Shown here piece after piece: positions 8,499 to 18,497 of a stretch of 64,000 nucleotides of DNA. Below the pieces are notes generated by a model. That model was not told where the DNA came from. It made no database searches and was given only the letters and a program-made list of their open reading frames with translations. Source of the DNA: Chlorobium sp. Its GTDB lineage: Bacteria > Bacteroidota > Chlorobiia > Chlorobiales > Chlorobiaceae. The stretch covers positions 1-64,000 of the forward strand of contig JANQGE010000037.1 of assembly GCA_028277485.1 (NCBI GenBank), in the 5' to 3' direction. Each line of letters opens with the position of its first letter. Positions within the stretch are counted from its first letter, which is position 1. A program made the position numbers and the translations under genes.

Positions 8499-8644
8499 TC
8501 CAGTAGGCAGTTTTCGGTAACCAGTTGGCAGCAGGCAAAAGAATGGTGACAAGTGACAAGGTGGAATCAGTAGGCCAAGGAAAAGAAAAATCGATTTCCG
8601 ATACCGATAGCGACGGCGACCCTCGAAAGAAAAGTCACGAGTAC
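8499..8644. repeat. Spacer with a second, low-complexity repeat type
   Basis: Short degenerate units are visible: CAGTAGGCAG, TTGGCAGCAGGCA, GTGACAAGTGACAAG, then a GATACCGATAGCGACGG stretch. Similar units recur at 18290-18430 (GGCAGTAGGCA, a complementary TTGTCACT, GTAATCGTAATCGGG). No gene is visible here. Confidence 0.4.
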
Positions 8645-8722
8645 GAGGCGGATGGAGCACAGGAACCCTCTCCTATCCGACCAACGAAGTGATCATGATG
8701 CGGAGTAATGGAAGTGCCCTTA
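8645..8722 (-). repeat. Inverted half copy of the dispersed repeat
   Basis: Read on the minus strand this begins TAAGGGCACTTCC and continues through CACTTCGTTGGTCGGATAGG, the left part of the long form of the family. Its outer end lies 11 bp before the ATG of the small lipoprotein gene, and AAAGGAG, the ribosome-binding site, follows at once. Confidence 0.75.
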
Positions 8723-8733
8723 AAGGAGTTTTT

Positions 8734-9024
8734 ATGGTGAAACCTGTTCTGATAAGGACATCGGCTGTTTTTCTGCTGTTGACAGCAACCCTGCTCGGGG
8801 GCTGTTCACAGAAATTTCAGCGGGGCGTCAAGGATTTTCAATCCAAGTGGGTTGGCCTGGAGCGCAAGGTAACGGTTTATTCCGCTTCCGGTGAACCGGT
8901 TAAGACCTATGAGGGTAAGATCGATATCGAACCGACGGAATATGGCAACAAGATCAAGTTTGCCCATGACGGCAATATGGTGCTGATCTTCAACATGGGG
9001 GTTGTTGTCGAGGAGCTGGAGTGA
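8734..9024 (+). CDS. Small lipoprotein, 96 aa
   Basis: From ATG 8734, preceded by AAAGGAG, the product has a signal peptide with lipobox LLGGC and is therefore likely anchored in a membrane leaflet. The mature part (FQSKWVGLERKVTVYSASG, then VKTYEGKIDIE) looks like a compact beta-rich domain of unknown function. I do not recognise the family with certainty. An upstream ATG at 8689 lies within the repeat and would hide the signal peptide. Confidence 0.8.
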   Translation: MVKPVLIRTSAVFLLLTATLLGGCSQKFQRGVKDFQSKWVGLERKVTVYSASGEPVKTYEGKIDIEPTEYGNKIKFAHDGNMVLIFNMGVVVEELE

Positions 9025-9040
9025 AGGTATAGGAGCGCCT

Positions 9041-9511
9041 TCAGGTGATCTCGGTAATATTCCTGGTGGACCACCATGCTTCACCGTAGTTGTAGAACAG
9101 CTCTTCACCTTTCCGTATGTCCCGCAGCGCATAAATTACCAGGTCGGGGCCGAACGGCGTCTCTTCGAGGTAATATCCGACATTCGGGGAGGACGAGTGG
9201 TTGAACAGCATGCCGCTGCCCATTGCCACCAGTCTTTTGTGCTCGTTTTCCCCGTAGAAGACATAGTTCACCAGCTCCCCCCCGACATCTTTTTCGTCCA
9301 GCTCAAGCGCGGGGCAGTGTTCAATAACCTCTCCGTTCCTGATGTTCTGTGTTGCAAAAACTCCGCGCCCGCTCACATTCGACGCGCCGATGCGCATGAC
9401 GTTTTCGGTTTCATCGTGCTTCACAGACAGGACTTTTCTGCCGAACATGATGCCTGCAGTAAAACCGGCGATAAAAACGATGACGAGCAGTGCAAAAAAG
9501 GGTGGTTCCAT
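9041..9511 (-). CDS. SET-domain protein with an N-terminal membrane anchor
   Basis: The 156-aa product has one N-terminal transmembrane helix (residues 5-24) and then a small SET domain: SGRGVFATQNIRNGEVIE (47-64), NHSSSPN (104-110) and GEELFYNYG (135-143). These are the S-adenosylmethionine and substrate-channel motifs of SET lysine methyltransferases. With start 9511 the domain would lie just inside or outside the membrane. The longer frame from 9649 overlaps the flavoprotein gene and lacks SET similarity. The target protein is unknown; stand-alone bacterial SET proteins are seldom membrane-anchored as far as I know. Confidence 0.8.
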   Translation of the reverse strand: MEPPFFALLVIVFIAGFTAGIMFGRKVLSVKHDETENVMRIGASNVSGRGVFATQNIRNGEVIEHCPALELDEKDVGGELVNYVFYGENEHKRLVAMGSGMLFNHSSSPNVGYYLEETPFGPDLVIYALRDIRKGEELFYNYGEAWWSTRNITEIT

Positions 9512-9543
9512 ATGGTCGGTATTGCGGAGATCATGAAGGGTGG

Positions 9544-11028
9544 TTAAACGATTCTGTCCGGGTCGCCGGTGTCCGGCATTTTTCCTTGATACCCGAAAAA
9601 AAACTGGAGGAGACCTACAAGTGCTCCTGACTGTTTGCGAACATACCACTGGTCGGCAGCCCTCCGGTTGCCCAGTGCATAGGAGGGGTAAGGGTGAATG
9701 GTGTCGGACATTTGGCGAAGCGTTACTCCGTTGCGCATTGCCAAAACGAATTCGCTGATCAAGTCTCCGGCGTGAGCGCCCATGATATCGGCACCGAGGA
9801 TTTTCCCGTCGAAACCGGCTGCATAGACTCTTATCCAGCCTTCCGTTTCGCTCTCTGTAATGGCTCTGTCGATTTTGCTGAAAGGAAAACGGTAGAGTTC
9901 ATACCCGGCATTTTTTGTTTTCAGTTCCTCTTCGGTTTGACCAACGTGGGCGATCTCAGGTTCGGTATACGTGCACCAGGGGACATGCCGGTCGTCGGTT
10001 TTCATGGGAAGATGAGTCAGCATTTTACTTGCAGCAACTTTGGCCATATGTTCGGCCATGTGTGTGAACTGCAAGCCTCCTGTGACGTCACCACATGCAT
10101 AAATGTGGTGACGCGATGTCTGGCAGCTTTCGTTGACGATGATCCCCCGTTTGTGTGTCTCTACACCTGCAGCAGCGAGGTTCAGGGATTCTATATTTGC
10201 TTGTCTGCCTGCCGCGACAAGAAGTGCGTCTCCTTCTATGCTGAAAGCGTCGCCGGTTTCGCTGTCTTCGGCGGTAAGGATGACGCCGTTCCCTGTTTTA
10301 TTTGCTTTTTTCACGACACTGTTAAGCCTGAACGTTATCCCTTCCCTGGTTAGCATATCCTGCAGAATGACAGTAAGCTCGGGATGGTCTCTGGGAAGAA
10401 TCCGCTCTCTTGAATCAAAGACAACAACTTTCGAACCAAGGCGAGCGAACGCCTGGCCCATTTCCGAGCCGATGGGGCCGGCACCGATAATCAGGAGCTT
10501 TTTCGGCTGTTTTTTCAGAGAAAAAACGGTTTCATTCGTCAAGTGCGGAACCGTATCGAACCCCTCGACAGGAGGTATGACCGGCCGGCTGCCCGTGGCA
10601 ACCACTATGTTTTTTGCACGGAGTGCCTGCGGTTCCATACCTTTTTTTGCAATGTTGACCGTGTGCTCGTCGGCAAAACTTCCCCGGCCTTCGATTACCG
10701 TTATCCCCATTTTTTCATAAATCTCCGGTGCATCGGCTTCATGGTAAACATTCTGCTGAATGGTGTGTACGCGTTTCATGACAGCTTCGAAGTCGACCGA
10801 CAGATCGCTCGTCTTTATGCCGTACTTTTCAGCTTCACGCACAGTTTGTGCCACCTTCGCGGATTTCAGGAGGCTTTTGCTTGGGATACAGCCGTACCAC
10901 GTGCAGTCGCCTCCGAGTTTTTTTTCCTCGATCATAGCGGTTTTTGCACCAAGGGATGCTGAAACGCCCGCAGCGGTCAGGCCGGCTGCGCCTCCGCCGA
11001 TAACGATGACGTCATAATCGAAGTTCAT
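9544..11028 (-). CDS. FAD-dependent pyridine nucleotide-disulfide oxidoreductase (mercuric reductase-like)
   Basis: The 494-aa flavoprotein has the FAD-binding GGGAAGL (11-17), the redox-active disulfide in GGDCTWYGCIPSK (Cys42 and Cys47), a second NAD(P)-binding GAGPIGSEMGQAFARLGSKV region (about 186-205), and the C-terminal dimerisation domain with HPYPSYAL. It resembles MerA without its N-terminal metal-binding domain, and dihydrolipoamide dehydrogenases. The WYG between the cysteines is typical of MerA-like relatives of unknown substrate. It is preceded by GGAGG and translationally coupled (ATGA) to the small membrane protein upstream. The last 30 residues are hydrophobic. Confidence 0.9.
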   Translation of the reverse strand: MNFDYDVIVIGGGAAGLTAAGVSASLGAKTAMIEEKKLGGDCTWYGCIPSKSLLKSAKVAQTVREAEKYGIKTSDLSVDFEAVMKRVHTIQQNVYHEADAPEIYEKMGITVIEGRGSFADEHTVNIAKKGMEPQALRAKNIVVATGSRPVIPPVEGFDTVPHLTNETVFSLKKQPKKLLIIGAGPIGSEMGQAFARLGSKVVVFDSRERILPRDHPELTVILQDMLTREGITFRLNSVVKKANKTGNGVILTAEDSETGDAFSIEGDALLVAAGRQANIESLNLAAAGVETHKRGIIVNESCQTSRHHIYACGDVTGGLQFTHMAEHMAKVAASKMLTHLPMKTDDRHVPWCTYTEPEIAHVGQTEEELKTKNAGYELYRFPFSKIDRAITESETEGWIRVYAAGFDGKILGADIMGAHAGDLISEFVLAMRNGVTLRQMSDTIHPYPSYALGNRRAADQWYVRKQSGALVGLLQFFFGYQGKMPDTGDPDRIV

Positions 11029-11357
11029 GTATCCTCCGTTTGAGAAACCTGTTTTCTGATTTTCGCGATTGTCGACCAGGCCCCGAAAACCACCAGTGCG
11101 GCAATGAAAAGGTAAACCCAGAAAGGGACATTTCTGCCTGCGATGATAAGGTAAAGATAGGCGGAAATAAAAAAGAACCCCGTGAAAAGAGCCGGAAAAG
11201 CAACCGGTTTTTTCTGCTTAAGGTTCCTGACAAGCCATGCAAGAGAGATCGTGAAAAGAGGAATAGCCCCGACGTAGATGACACCGAAGATCAATGGATT
11301 GACCCCGTACTCGGTGCCAAGTCCCATAAACCATGTATAAAGTACGTCAATGTTCAT
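11025..11357 (-). CDS. Small multi-helix membrane protein, 110 aa
   Basis: The product has about three hydrophobic helices (near 20-42, 53-72 and 77-97) separated by basic loops such as RNLKQKKPVAF. Its stop overlaps the flavoprotein start by 4 bp (ATGA), so the two are co-translated and probably work together. I do not recognise a named family; the positive-inside pattern puts the Lys/Arg loop in the cytoplasm. Confidence 0.8.
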   Translation of the reverse strand: MNIDVLYTWFMGLGTEYGVNPLIFGVIYVGAIPLFTISLAWLVRNLKQKKPVAFPALFTGFFFISAYLYLIIAGRNVPFWVYLFIAALVVFGAWSTIAKIRKQVSQTEDT

Positions 11358-11483
11358 CGCAGCAGTTTTGTTACAGGCTCGGTTACGCTGCTTTTTGTGA
11401 TAACATAAAGAGTTGTTTTGTTCGTTCCATGTTGCAGAGTGTCTCTCGTAAGATATCGGAACTCGCCGTCGGAATCGTTAGCT

Positions 11484-11852
11484 TCAGCAGTTCAACAACT
11501 GTTCAACTTTGTTCAGCAAATGGCTTATTTCGAAAGGTTTCTTCACGATGGCATGCGCGCCTGTTGCCCGGGCGGCGTCAAGGTATCCGACCGGTTCGAG
11601 TTTACCGCCTCCTGATATGGCAAGAATTTTTGTGTCGGGGCTGTTCTTCCTGAGCTGAAGAATGATCTCCAGCCCCTCTTTCTGCGGCATGACAATGTCA
11701 GTAATGACAAGGTCGAACAGGTGTTCATGAAATAGTATGTCGGCATGTTGGCCGTTTTCTGCGGTCATCACCCTGTATCCTGCCTTTTCGAGGATTCTGC
11801 TGATCAACTTGAGGATATCGGGTTCATCGTCAATGACCAGAATCTGTTTCAT
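11484..11852 (-). CDS. Single-domain response regulator (CheY-like)
   Basis: The 122-aa protein is a bare receiver domain: acidic pocket Asp8/Asp9, phospho-acceptor Asp52 in LVITDIVMPQKEG, Ser/Thr position in LAISGGG and Lys104 in IVKKPF. It has no output domain. Its start overlaps the end of the sensor kinase gene by 23 bp, so it is very probably the partner of that kinase. Confidence 0.92.
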   Translation of the reverse strand: MKQILVIDDEPDILKLISRILEKAGYRVMTAENGQHADILFHEHLFDLVITDIVMPQKEGLEIILQLRKNSPDTKILAISGGGKLEPVGYLDAARATGAHAIVKKPFEISHLLNKVEQLLNC

Positions 11853-14844
11853 TGCTATTGTTTTTTTGCGGTTGTTGTTTTGTCAGTATAGGTAGAAAAA
11901 CTGAAACCGAAGTTCCCTTGCCTTTCGTGCTTTCGACCGTTATCTCGCCGTTGTGTCCCCGGACTATTCCATAGACGACCGAAAGTCCCAGTCCGGTTCC
12001 CTCGCCGATCTCCTTGGTTGTATAGAATGGATCGAACATTCGGTCGATTTCATTCTTTTCCATGCCTTTTCCGGTATCACGAACCGTAATCTTGGCGTAT
12101 GGCCGGTTTTCTTTGAGATTTTTGTGCATGGCGGCCGTGAAGCTGTCAATGGTTGTTTTCTTGAGTTCAACGGTAAGCGTTTTTGGTTCGGTTTCCATTG
12201 CCTGCCAGGCATTGGTGCAGAGGTTCATGACAATCTGCTGGACCTGAGATGCATCACACATGATCATATTGTCAAATTCCTCGATGAATTGTTCAGTCCT
12301 GACGGTGGAGGGGATGGAGTGTCTCAGGAAATCCAGGGATTCTCGGATAAGAGGCTGCAGTTGCTGTGGCAGGAGGTTCTGCGGTTCCTGTCTGCTGAAA
12401 GTCAACATTTGCAGGACAAGTTTTTTGGCCCGTTTTGCGGCTTTCAGTACAGCTTGCAGATCCTGAACGGTGCTGCTTTCCGGAGGCAGGGCCTCGATCG
12501 CTATTTCCGTAAACCCGATGATCGGGGTCAGAATATTGTTGAAATCGTGAGCGATACCGCCAGAAAGTGTTCCGAGAGTTTCGAGTTTATGGCTGTTGCG
12601 AAGCTGATTTTCGAGCTTTCTGTTTTGTTCTTCCGCTGTTTTCTGTTCCGAAAGATCCATCGAGATGCCGATAACACCTTCTATTTCTCCCTGTTTATTG
12701 AACAGGGGAAATTTATTGGTAAGCACGGGAACATTCTTACCGTCCGGTAAAATCACCTCTTCCTCCATGTTTATGAGCGGCTTTCCGGTTTCCATCACCG
12801 TTTTGTCGGCAGAATGATAGAGGTTGGCCGTTGCTTCGGGGAAGATATCGTAGTCGGTTTTTCCTCTCAACTGTTCAGGTGAGAGATGGTCGTACTGTTC
12901 GAGTCCGTAACGGTTGGTAAAAGTATAGCGAAAGTTCTTGTTTTTCATGTAAATATAGGCAGGAACCGATTCGGTGACGGTTTCCAGCATGATGGTTTTT
13001 TCCAGCAGTTCTGATTCTGCCTTTTTTCGGATGGATATGTCACGGAAAATACTGTATATGGTATCCCGGTTGTCAAGCCTCATTTTATGGCTGATGATCT
13101 CTACGGGTGTTTTGCGGCCATCTTTGTGCCGGACGAAGGATTCCGTGGGCAGACTTGTTCCGGATTTCCGGGCCCCCGTTTCATTCTCCCTGAAAGATTT
13201 GGCGGCGATTTCCGGCTGGTCTTCGGGGTACAAAGAGGTGAAATGTTTTCCGACCAGTTCGTTTCTGGTCAGGCCGGTCAGTGCCGATGCTTTCTCGTTT
13301 GCTCCCGTAATGATGCCGCTCGATGTGTCAGCAAGAAATATGGCATCAGGGGAATCTTCGAAAAGGGAGCGGAAACGGGCCTCGTTTTCCCTCAGGACAT
13401 TCTGGTAAAGGATCTGGTCGGTGATGTCGACACTCGATACCCCAATCATCGATGGGTAGCTGTTTTCGGAGCTGATAGGAAAGATAACGCTGTGGAAGTG
13501 CCGTTCACAATTGTTGATTTTGATATGGTCTTTTGCCGTGATCGGAGTATTTGTTGCAGCAACCTTTCTGGTTCTTTCCAAAAACACCTTGACGAGCTCG
13601 GGAGACAGCAGGTCGGCAAAATTTTTTCCGATGATCTTTTCCGGGGGCATTCTGAGAAATGCAGCGGCTGCCTTGTTGACCATCAGGTATTCTCCGTCAG
13701 GTGAGCAGATGATGATTAGTGTAGGAGAATGGTCATAAAAAGCTTGTATTTCAGCCGCCAGTTTTTCAAGGTCTTTACGGGAATGGCGGTTGCGCTCGAT
13801 TCTTACGGTCAGCGCCAAGGTCCCTACGAAAAGAATCAGACCGGTAAAGAAGGTAAACGTTATGTAGTCGAGCTTTGCGGGAACAATTGTCTTAAGTCTG
13901 TTCTCCGGAACGAAGGAGACCATGTGCCAGTAGAATTTATCCGAGTCGGATGAAACATTTCCTGGCAAGGGGTAAATTCTTTTGAACGTGAAAAGCCCGT
14001 TTCTGGTACGAAACTGGCCGTCACCGGCATCGCTGATGCGGTTCCATTCATCGGGGAAATGTGAAGCAAAGGTGACCGCTTTTTCTGTACCGGGAAACAT
14101 GAAGCCCCAGTTGTTGTTGTCCGGGGCACCGGTCAGATAAAACCCTCTATTGTTCAGCAGCATCAGTTTATTGTGTTGTCCGGTACCATGAAGGCCAAAG
14201 GTTTCGACAAACGGTTTGCCCGGAAAGTCGATGACGGCGATGCCGCATTTTTCTCCATATCGATCAAGGACTGATTTGGCAAAGCGAAGGCTCGGTTTGT
14301 AGGGCCGCCCGAGTTCTCCGTACCCGATGTTCGGGTCAAAAGGGGAGATGTATACGTCATTGGTCTCCAGCTGTGCGGCTGCCGCAAAATAATATCGACG
14401 ACTTTTGTCCTGGAGGTGTGGTTCTGTAACCGGGTAAGCTCCTTTTAACGAGTCATAATTGATGCGGAGCACTTCTTTCCCGCCGACATCGATATAGCGG
14501 AGCTGATCGTAAACGGTTTTTGCGTTGCTGAGCGATATGAGGATTTTTTTTACTCTTTCAGCAATTGCTTCGCCTGGATTTTCGAGAACATCCGGCACTT
14601 CGGGAAGGGAAGCAATGAAATGCAAATCCTGGACAATGTCTCCGAATTTTTTTATCACGCATTGCTGCCTGTCGATCACGTTTTTTTGTGCAGTTTCTCT
14701 TATTTCTTTCATGTTGCGTGACAGGGCCCCGCTGTAGCTATAGAGGCTCATCAGGACTATGACGGCCATCAGCGGGAGGAAGATGAGAGCTGACTGGAGC
14801 AGTACTCTGGGGTGTTTCAGCTCCTTTGGCAGGATGGGGTTCAT
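11830..14844 (-). CDS. Membrane sensor histidine kinase with Cache and three PAS domains
   Basis: The 1004-aa kinase has transmembrane helices at about 15-37 and 327-347 bracketing a large periplasmic double-Cache-like sensor. Three PAS domains follow in the cytoplasm (about 365-480, 490-610, 625-745). The kinase core has the H-box LSGGIAHDFNNIL with His766, the N-box NLCTNAWQAME and the G-boxes DTGKGM and GEGTGLGL. It is a hybrid-type (HDFNN) kinase lacking its own receiver, which the overlapping downstream gene supplies. The signal is unknown. A 361-bp region with a dispersed repeat separates it from the divergent ABC operon. Confidence 0.92.
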   Translation of the reverse strand: MNPILPKELKHPRVLLQSALIFLPLMAVIVLMSLYSYSGALSRNMKEIRETAQKNVIDRQQCVIKKFGDIVQDLHFIASLPEVPDVLENPGEAIAERVKKILISLSNAKTVYDQLRYIDVGGKEVLRINYDSLKGAYPVTEPHLQDKSRRYYFAAAAQLETNDVYISPFDPNIGYGELGRPYKPSLRFAKSVLDRYGEKCGIAVIDFPGKPFVETFGLHGTGQHNKLMLLNNRGFYLTGAPDNNNWGFMFPGTEKAVTFASHFPDEWNRISDAGDGQFRTRNGLFTFKRIYPLPGNVSSDSDKFYWHMVSFVPENRLKTIVPAKLDYITFTFFTGLILFVGTLALTVRIERNRHSRKDLEKLAAEIQAFYDHSPTLIIICSPDGEYLMVNKAAAAFLRMPPEKIIGKNFADLLSPELVKVFLERTRKVAATNTPITAKDHIKINNCERHFHSVIFPISSENSYPSMIGVSSVDITDQILYQNVLRENEARFRSLFEDSPDAIFLADTSSGIITGANEKASALTGLTRNELVGKHFTSLYPEDQPEIAAKSFRENETGARKSGTSLPTESFVRHKDGRKTPVEIISHKMRLDNRDTIYSIFRDISIRKKAESELLEKTIMLETVTESVPAYIYMKNKNFRYTFTNRYGLEQYDHLSPEQLRGKTDYDIFPEATANLYHSADKTVMETGKPLINMEEEVILPDGKNVPVLTNKFPLFNKQGEIEGVIGISMDLSEQKTAEEQNRKLENQLRNSHKLETLGTLSGGIAHDFNNILTPIIGFTEIAIEALPPESSTVQDLQAVLKAAKRAKKLVLQMLTFSRQEPQNLLPQQLQPLIRESLDFLRHSIPSTVRTEQFIEEFDNMIMCDASQVQQIVMNLCTNAWQAMETEPKTLTVELKKTTIDSFTAAMHKNLKENRPYAKITVRDTGKGMEKNEIDRMFDPFYTTKEIGEGTGLGLSVVYGIVRGHNGEITVESTKGKGTSVSVFLPILTKQQPQKNNSNETDSGH

Positions 14845-15100
14845 GGCTGGTGTTTATCAGGCCATTGGTTCTTTTCCGTTAGATACTATTTTACCGAAGG
14901 AAAACCAAAGCGGCGCACCTTGCTGTCAGGTTCTGCCAAAACGGTTCGGCGAGGACCGGGATCAAATTTTCCTGACTTCAGGTGTTTGAGTATTATATAC
15001 TGATGCCGGATGGTTTCGGGCTGCATCTGGTAGCGGCTTCCCCGCTGCAGGCTCGGATGATGATATCAGGGACGGTTAAAAGAGCTCGTGCTTTTAATAA

Positions 15101-15189
15101 AGGGCACCTCTATAAATTGTCGTGAGCGACCTTCTCTATCCGCCCAACGAAGTAATCAGGGTGCGCAGCAAATCAATAGAGGTGCCCTA
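15101..15189 (-). repeat. Complete 89-bp copy of the dispersed repeat
   Basis: The ends are near-perfect inverted copies, AGGGCACCTCTAT at 15101 and ATAGAGGTGCCCT closing at 15188. The interior holds CCGCCCAACGAAGTAATCAG, which in other copies reads in the opposite direction, so this copy is inverted. It lies 19 bp before the ABC ATPase start. The rest of the gap (14845-15100) shows no gene. Confidence 0.9.
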
Positions 15190-15208
15190 AGATGAAGGGG
15201 TCAGGGTG

Positions 15209-15916
15209 ATGGATGATGCTGTGCTCCGGGTGGACTCGATAAGCAAGATCTACACGATGGGAGAAGTGAAAGTCGAAGCGCTTAAGCATGTGTCGGCAGA
15301 CTTTTATGAGGGTGAACTTGTCGTACTTCTCGGAACATCCGGCAGCGGTAAATCTACCCTTCTCAATATCGTCGGCGGGCTCGATGTGCCTTCAGAAGGG
15401 AAATTGTTTTTTCACGGGCAGGAGATGACCGCAGCATCGGAGGATGAACTGACCACGTACCGCCGGGAGTCCATAGGTTTTGTTTTTCAGTTTTATAATC
15501 TCATCTCCAGTCTCACCGCACTCGAGAACGTACAGCTTGTAACGGAGATATCGGCCGATCCCATGTCGGCAGAAGAAGCTCTGAAACTGGTGAGCCTTGG
15601 TGACCGCATGTACCATTTTCCATCGCAGCTTTCAGGGGGGCAGCAGCAGCGTGTGGCCATTGCGCGTGCTGTGGCTAAAAAGCCGGAGCTGCTGCTGTGC
15701 GATGAGCCTACCGGGGCACTGGATTACGAAACCGGCAAGCTGGTTCTCGAGGTAATACGCAAGGTGAACGAGGAACTGGGAACCACAACGCTGCTGATCA
15801 CGCACAATGTTTCCATTGCGGCTATGGCTGACAGGGTGATCCACATGAGAAGCGGTGAAATTGCTGAGGTTAAACGCAATGAAAGAAAACTGTCGCCTTC
15901 TGAACTGAGCTGGTAG
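15209..15916 (+). CDS. ABC exporter ATP-binding protein (LolD/MacB type)
   Basis: The 235-aa ATPase has Walker [10 protein letters not shown], the Q-loop FVFQFYNLI, the signature [14 protein letters not shown], Walker [13 protein letters not shown] and the switch His in LLITHN. It belongs to the LolD/MacB-like group that powers FtsX-type permeases. ATG 15209 is used; a GTG sits one codon upstream. It is followed after 7 bp by the permease and then the adaptor, forming a three-gene efflux or lipoprotein-handling system. Confidence 0.92.
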   Translation: MDDAVLRVDSISKIYTMGEVKVEALKHVSADFYEGELVVLLGTSGSGKSTLLNIVGGLDVPSEGKLFFHGQEMTAASEDELTTYRRESIGFVFQFYNLISSLTALENVQLVTEISADPMSAEEALKLVSLGDRMYHFPSQLSGGQQQRVAIARAVAKKPELLLCDEPTGALDYETGKLVLEVIRKVNEELGTTTLLITHNVSIAAMADRVIHMRSGEIAEVKRNERKLSPSELSW

Positions 15917-15923
15917 CGGGAAC

Positions 15924-18287
15924 ATGAAACAGATGAACCGGAAGCTGCTGCGTGAACTGCTGCGCATGAAAAGCCAGATGCTGGCGGTAGCGGCGGTTGT
16001 TGCCTGTGGTATTTCGGTTTTCGTTTCCATGAGCAGTGTGGAGTACTCGTTGAAAACCACCAGGGTACAGTATTACAGCGACTACCGGTTTGCCGACGTC
16101 TTCATGCAGGCCAAGCGGGCTCCGGAGGCCATGCTGGAAAGTGTGAGAAATATTCGAGGGGTCGCAGCAGTCAGGTCTCGGATCGTTGCCGATGTGACCC
16201 TTGATGTGCCTGGTCTGAACGAACCGGCAAGCGGAAGGCTGGTATCGATGCCGGACAGAAAACGGCCGGTTCTGAACGATGTATTCCTTCGTGAAGGCCG
16301 CTACATCGAGGCAGGGCACCCGGAAGAGGTGATAGCCAGCGAAACCTTTATGGAGGCAAATGGTCTTCAGATCGGCGATCGTGTAGGCGCGGTGATCAAC
16401 GGCCGCTGGAAAGAGCTGGTAATCGTAGGCAAGGGGCTTTCTCCGGAATATATCTACGAGGTTCAGCCCGGAGCGTTTTTCCCGGACAACCGGCGTTTCG
16501 GAGTATTCTGGATGAGCCGTGACGCCCTGGAGTCGGCACTCGATATGACCGGGGCGTTCAATGACCTTTCCCTTACTCTTGCGCATGGCGCGTCGGAAAA
16601 AGATGTTATCCAGCGATTGGACGACATGTTCAGACGCTATGGTTCTCTCGGTGCCTATGGAAGGAGCGAGCAGCTTTCCGACCGGTTCATTTCCGACGAG
16701 ATCAAGCAGGTCGGCATGCAGATTACCATACTGCCGGCCATCTTTCTTGCCGTCGCCGTGTTTCTGCTCAATGTCGTACTGAAAAGGCTTGTGAGTACAC
16801 AGAGAGACCAGATCGCCGTGATGAAGGCCGTAGGATATACCAATGAGGAAGTGGGACTGCACTACCTCGGGTTTGCCATGGTTCCTGTGGCCATGGGTGC
16901 CGTGGCCGGTACTGCGCTCGGTGCCTGGCTCGGTCTGGGCTTGACCGGGGTTTACGAGGGTTTCTACAACTTTGCCGAGCTGATCTACTATTTCCGTTTC
17001 GAAGACGTTGCTTTGTCGGTGCTGCTCAGTGCCGGGGCGGCGCTTGTAGGAGCGCTCAGTGCGGTTAGTCAGGCTGTCTCGCTGCCGCCGGCCGAGGCAA
17101 TGCGTCCCGAGGCTCCTGTGGTTTACAAACCGGGGGTTCTCGACCGTAAAGAGTTTCAGAAAAAAATTCCGGTTTCATTCCGTATCATCGTGAGAAATCT
17201 GGAACGGCGGATATGGAAAGCAGCGGTTTCAGTACTGATGATCGCTTTTGCCGTTGCGATTCTCATAGCCGGACGTTACGGCTATGATGCGGTAAACCAT
17301 ATCATGCTGGTCGAGTTCAGCGAGAAACACCGGGAAGATCTCACGGTTATTTTCAACGAATCGAGACCGCGTTCGGTGCAATACGATCTTGCATCACTGG
17401 ACGGAGTCCTGGAGCAGGAGTTCTACCGGGAGGAGCCCGCACGGCTGGTTTATGAACACCGGTCGCGCCGCCAATCGATAACCGGCCTGAAAACTTCTAA
17501 CGGGCTGAAGCGTCTGGTGGATGCACATAAGCGTCAGTTTCAGCTTCCGGAGAGTGGCTTGCTTTTAAGCTCGACGCTTGCCGATGTTCTCGGGGTATCT
17601 CCCGGAGACACCCTGACTGTAGAGTTTCTGCAGGGAAAACGGCGAACTGTGAAGGTGCCTGTTGGAGGTGTGATTGATGAACTGCTTGGACTGTCGGCAT
17701 ATGTGCGCATAGAAGAGCTGGATCGTCTCACGGAGGAGGCGGGAGTAGTGAGTGCGGCCTACCTGAAAATTGACGACGCCAAGTCTGATAAGCTGTTTGC
17801 GGATTTCAAGGAAATGCCCGGTGTGGCCGGAACGTCGATGCTCAAGGCCATGCTGGAAAGTTTTGAGGAGCTGATAGCCCAGAGCACGACGACGTCGACG
17901 GTTATTCTCACTACCTTTGCAGGCATTCTGGCCTTTGCTGTGGTCTATAACGGAGCGAGAATTTCACTTTCGGAACGGGCAAGGGAGCTTTCAAGCCTTC
18001 GCGTCCTGGGATTGACAAGACATGAAATTGCGGTTATCCTGCTCGGGGAGCAGGCGATTCTGACAATCATCGCTATTCCTGTGGGATTCTTGATCGGCAT
18101 AGGTCTTTCTGTCCTGCTGGCGCTTGGGTTGAGCTCGGAACTGTACCGGATGCCGGTGGTTTTCAGCAGTTTTAACTTTATTTTTGCGCTGATTGTTATC
18201 GTGGCGGTGGCGATTTTTTCAGGTGTTATGGTGCATTACCGGCTAAGCCGGCTTGATCTGATCGCGGTTCTGAAGACAAGGGAGTAG
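15924..18287 (+). CDS. ABC transporter permease with two FtsX domains
   Basis: The 787-aa membrane protein has the arrangement of a double FtsX permease: an N-terminal helix (about 17-37), a periplasmic domain, three helices (about 270-400), a second N-terminal helix (about 430-450) with another periplasmic domain, and three C-terminal helices (about 650-785). It pairs with the ATPase upstream. The [11 protein letters not shown] start and [20 protein letters not shown] linker are typical. The substrate is unknown; exporters of this layout move lipids, lipoproteins or small amphiphiles. Confidence 0.9.
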   Translation: MKQMNRKLLRELLRMKSQMLAVAAVVACGISVFVSMSSVEYSLKTTRVQYYSDYRFADVFMQAKRAPEAMLESVRNIRGVAAVRSRIVADVTLDVPGLNEPASGRLVSMPDRKRPVLNDVFLREGRYIEAGHPEEVIASETFMEANGLQIGDRVGAVINGRWKELVIVGKGLSPEYIYEVQPGAFFPDNRRFGVFWMSRDALESALDMTGAFNDLSLTLAHGASEKDVIQRLDDMFRRYGSLGAYGRSEQLSDRFISDEIKQVGMQITILPAIFLAVAVFLLNVVLKRLVSTQRDQIAVMKAVGYTNEEVGLHYLGFAMVPVAMGAVAGTALGAWLGLGLTGVYEGFYNFAELIYYFRFEDVALSVLLSAGAALVGALSAVSQAVSLPPAEAMRPEAPVVYKPGVLDRKEFQKKIPVSFRIIVRNLERRIWKAAVSVLMIAFAVAILIAGRYGYDAVNHIMLVEFSEKHREDLTVIFNESRPRSVQYDLASLDGVLEQEFYREEPARLVYEHRSRRQSITGLKTSNGLKRLVDAHKRQFQLPESGLLLSSTLADVLGVSPGDTLTVEFLQGKRRTVKVPVGGVIDELLGLSAYVRIEELDRLTEEAGVVSAAYLKIDDAKSDKLFADFKEMPGVAGTSMLKAMLESFEELIAQSTTTSTVILTTFAGILAFAVVYNGARISLSERARELSSLRVLGLTRHEIAVILLGEQAILTIIAIPVGFLIGIGLSVLLALGLSSELYRMPVVFSSFNFIFALIVIVAVAIFSGVMVHYRLSRLDLIAVLKTRE

Positions 18288-18497
18288 GTTGTTAAGTCAA
18301 AAAGCAAAAGGAAAAAGTCAAAAAAAGAAACAGGGAGCAAAGTCGGCAGTAGGCAAGGGGAACCCTCGGCCAACTTGTCACTCTATCAGCGTAGCGGTAC
18401 TTGTAATCGTAATCGGGAAGAGCACTGTTACCTGCCATTATGTGGTGGGAAGGACTCCAAGTGATACTTTGAATAAACGCTTTAATTTAAAAGGGGA
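18288..18497. other. Non-coding spacer with degenerate low-complexity units
   Basis: The first 50 bp is an A-rich run of AAAAGTCAAAAA-like units, followed by GGCAGTAGGCAAGG and a GTAATCGTAATCGGG stretch that recall 8499-8644. An ORF can be read through it but has no protein-like composition. AAAAGGGGA before 18498 provides the ribosome-binding site of the adaptor gene. Confidence 0.4.

Noticed and set aside
15870..16862. 330-codon open frame antisense to the ABC permease
   Set aside because: It is a His/Arg-rich shadow translation of the permease gene with no family likeness.
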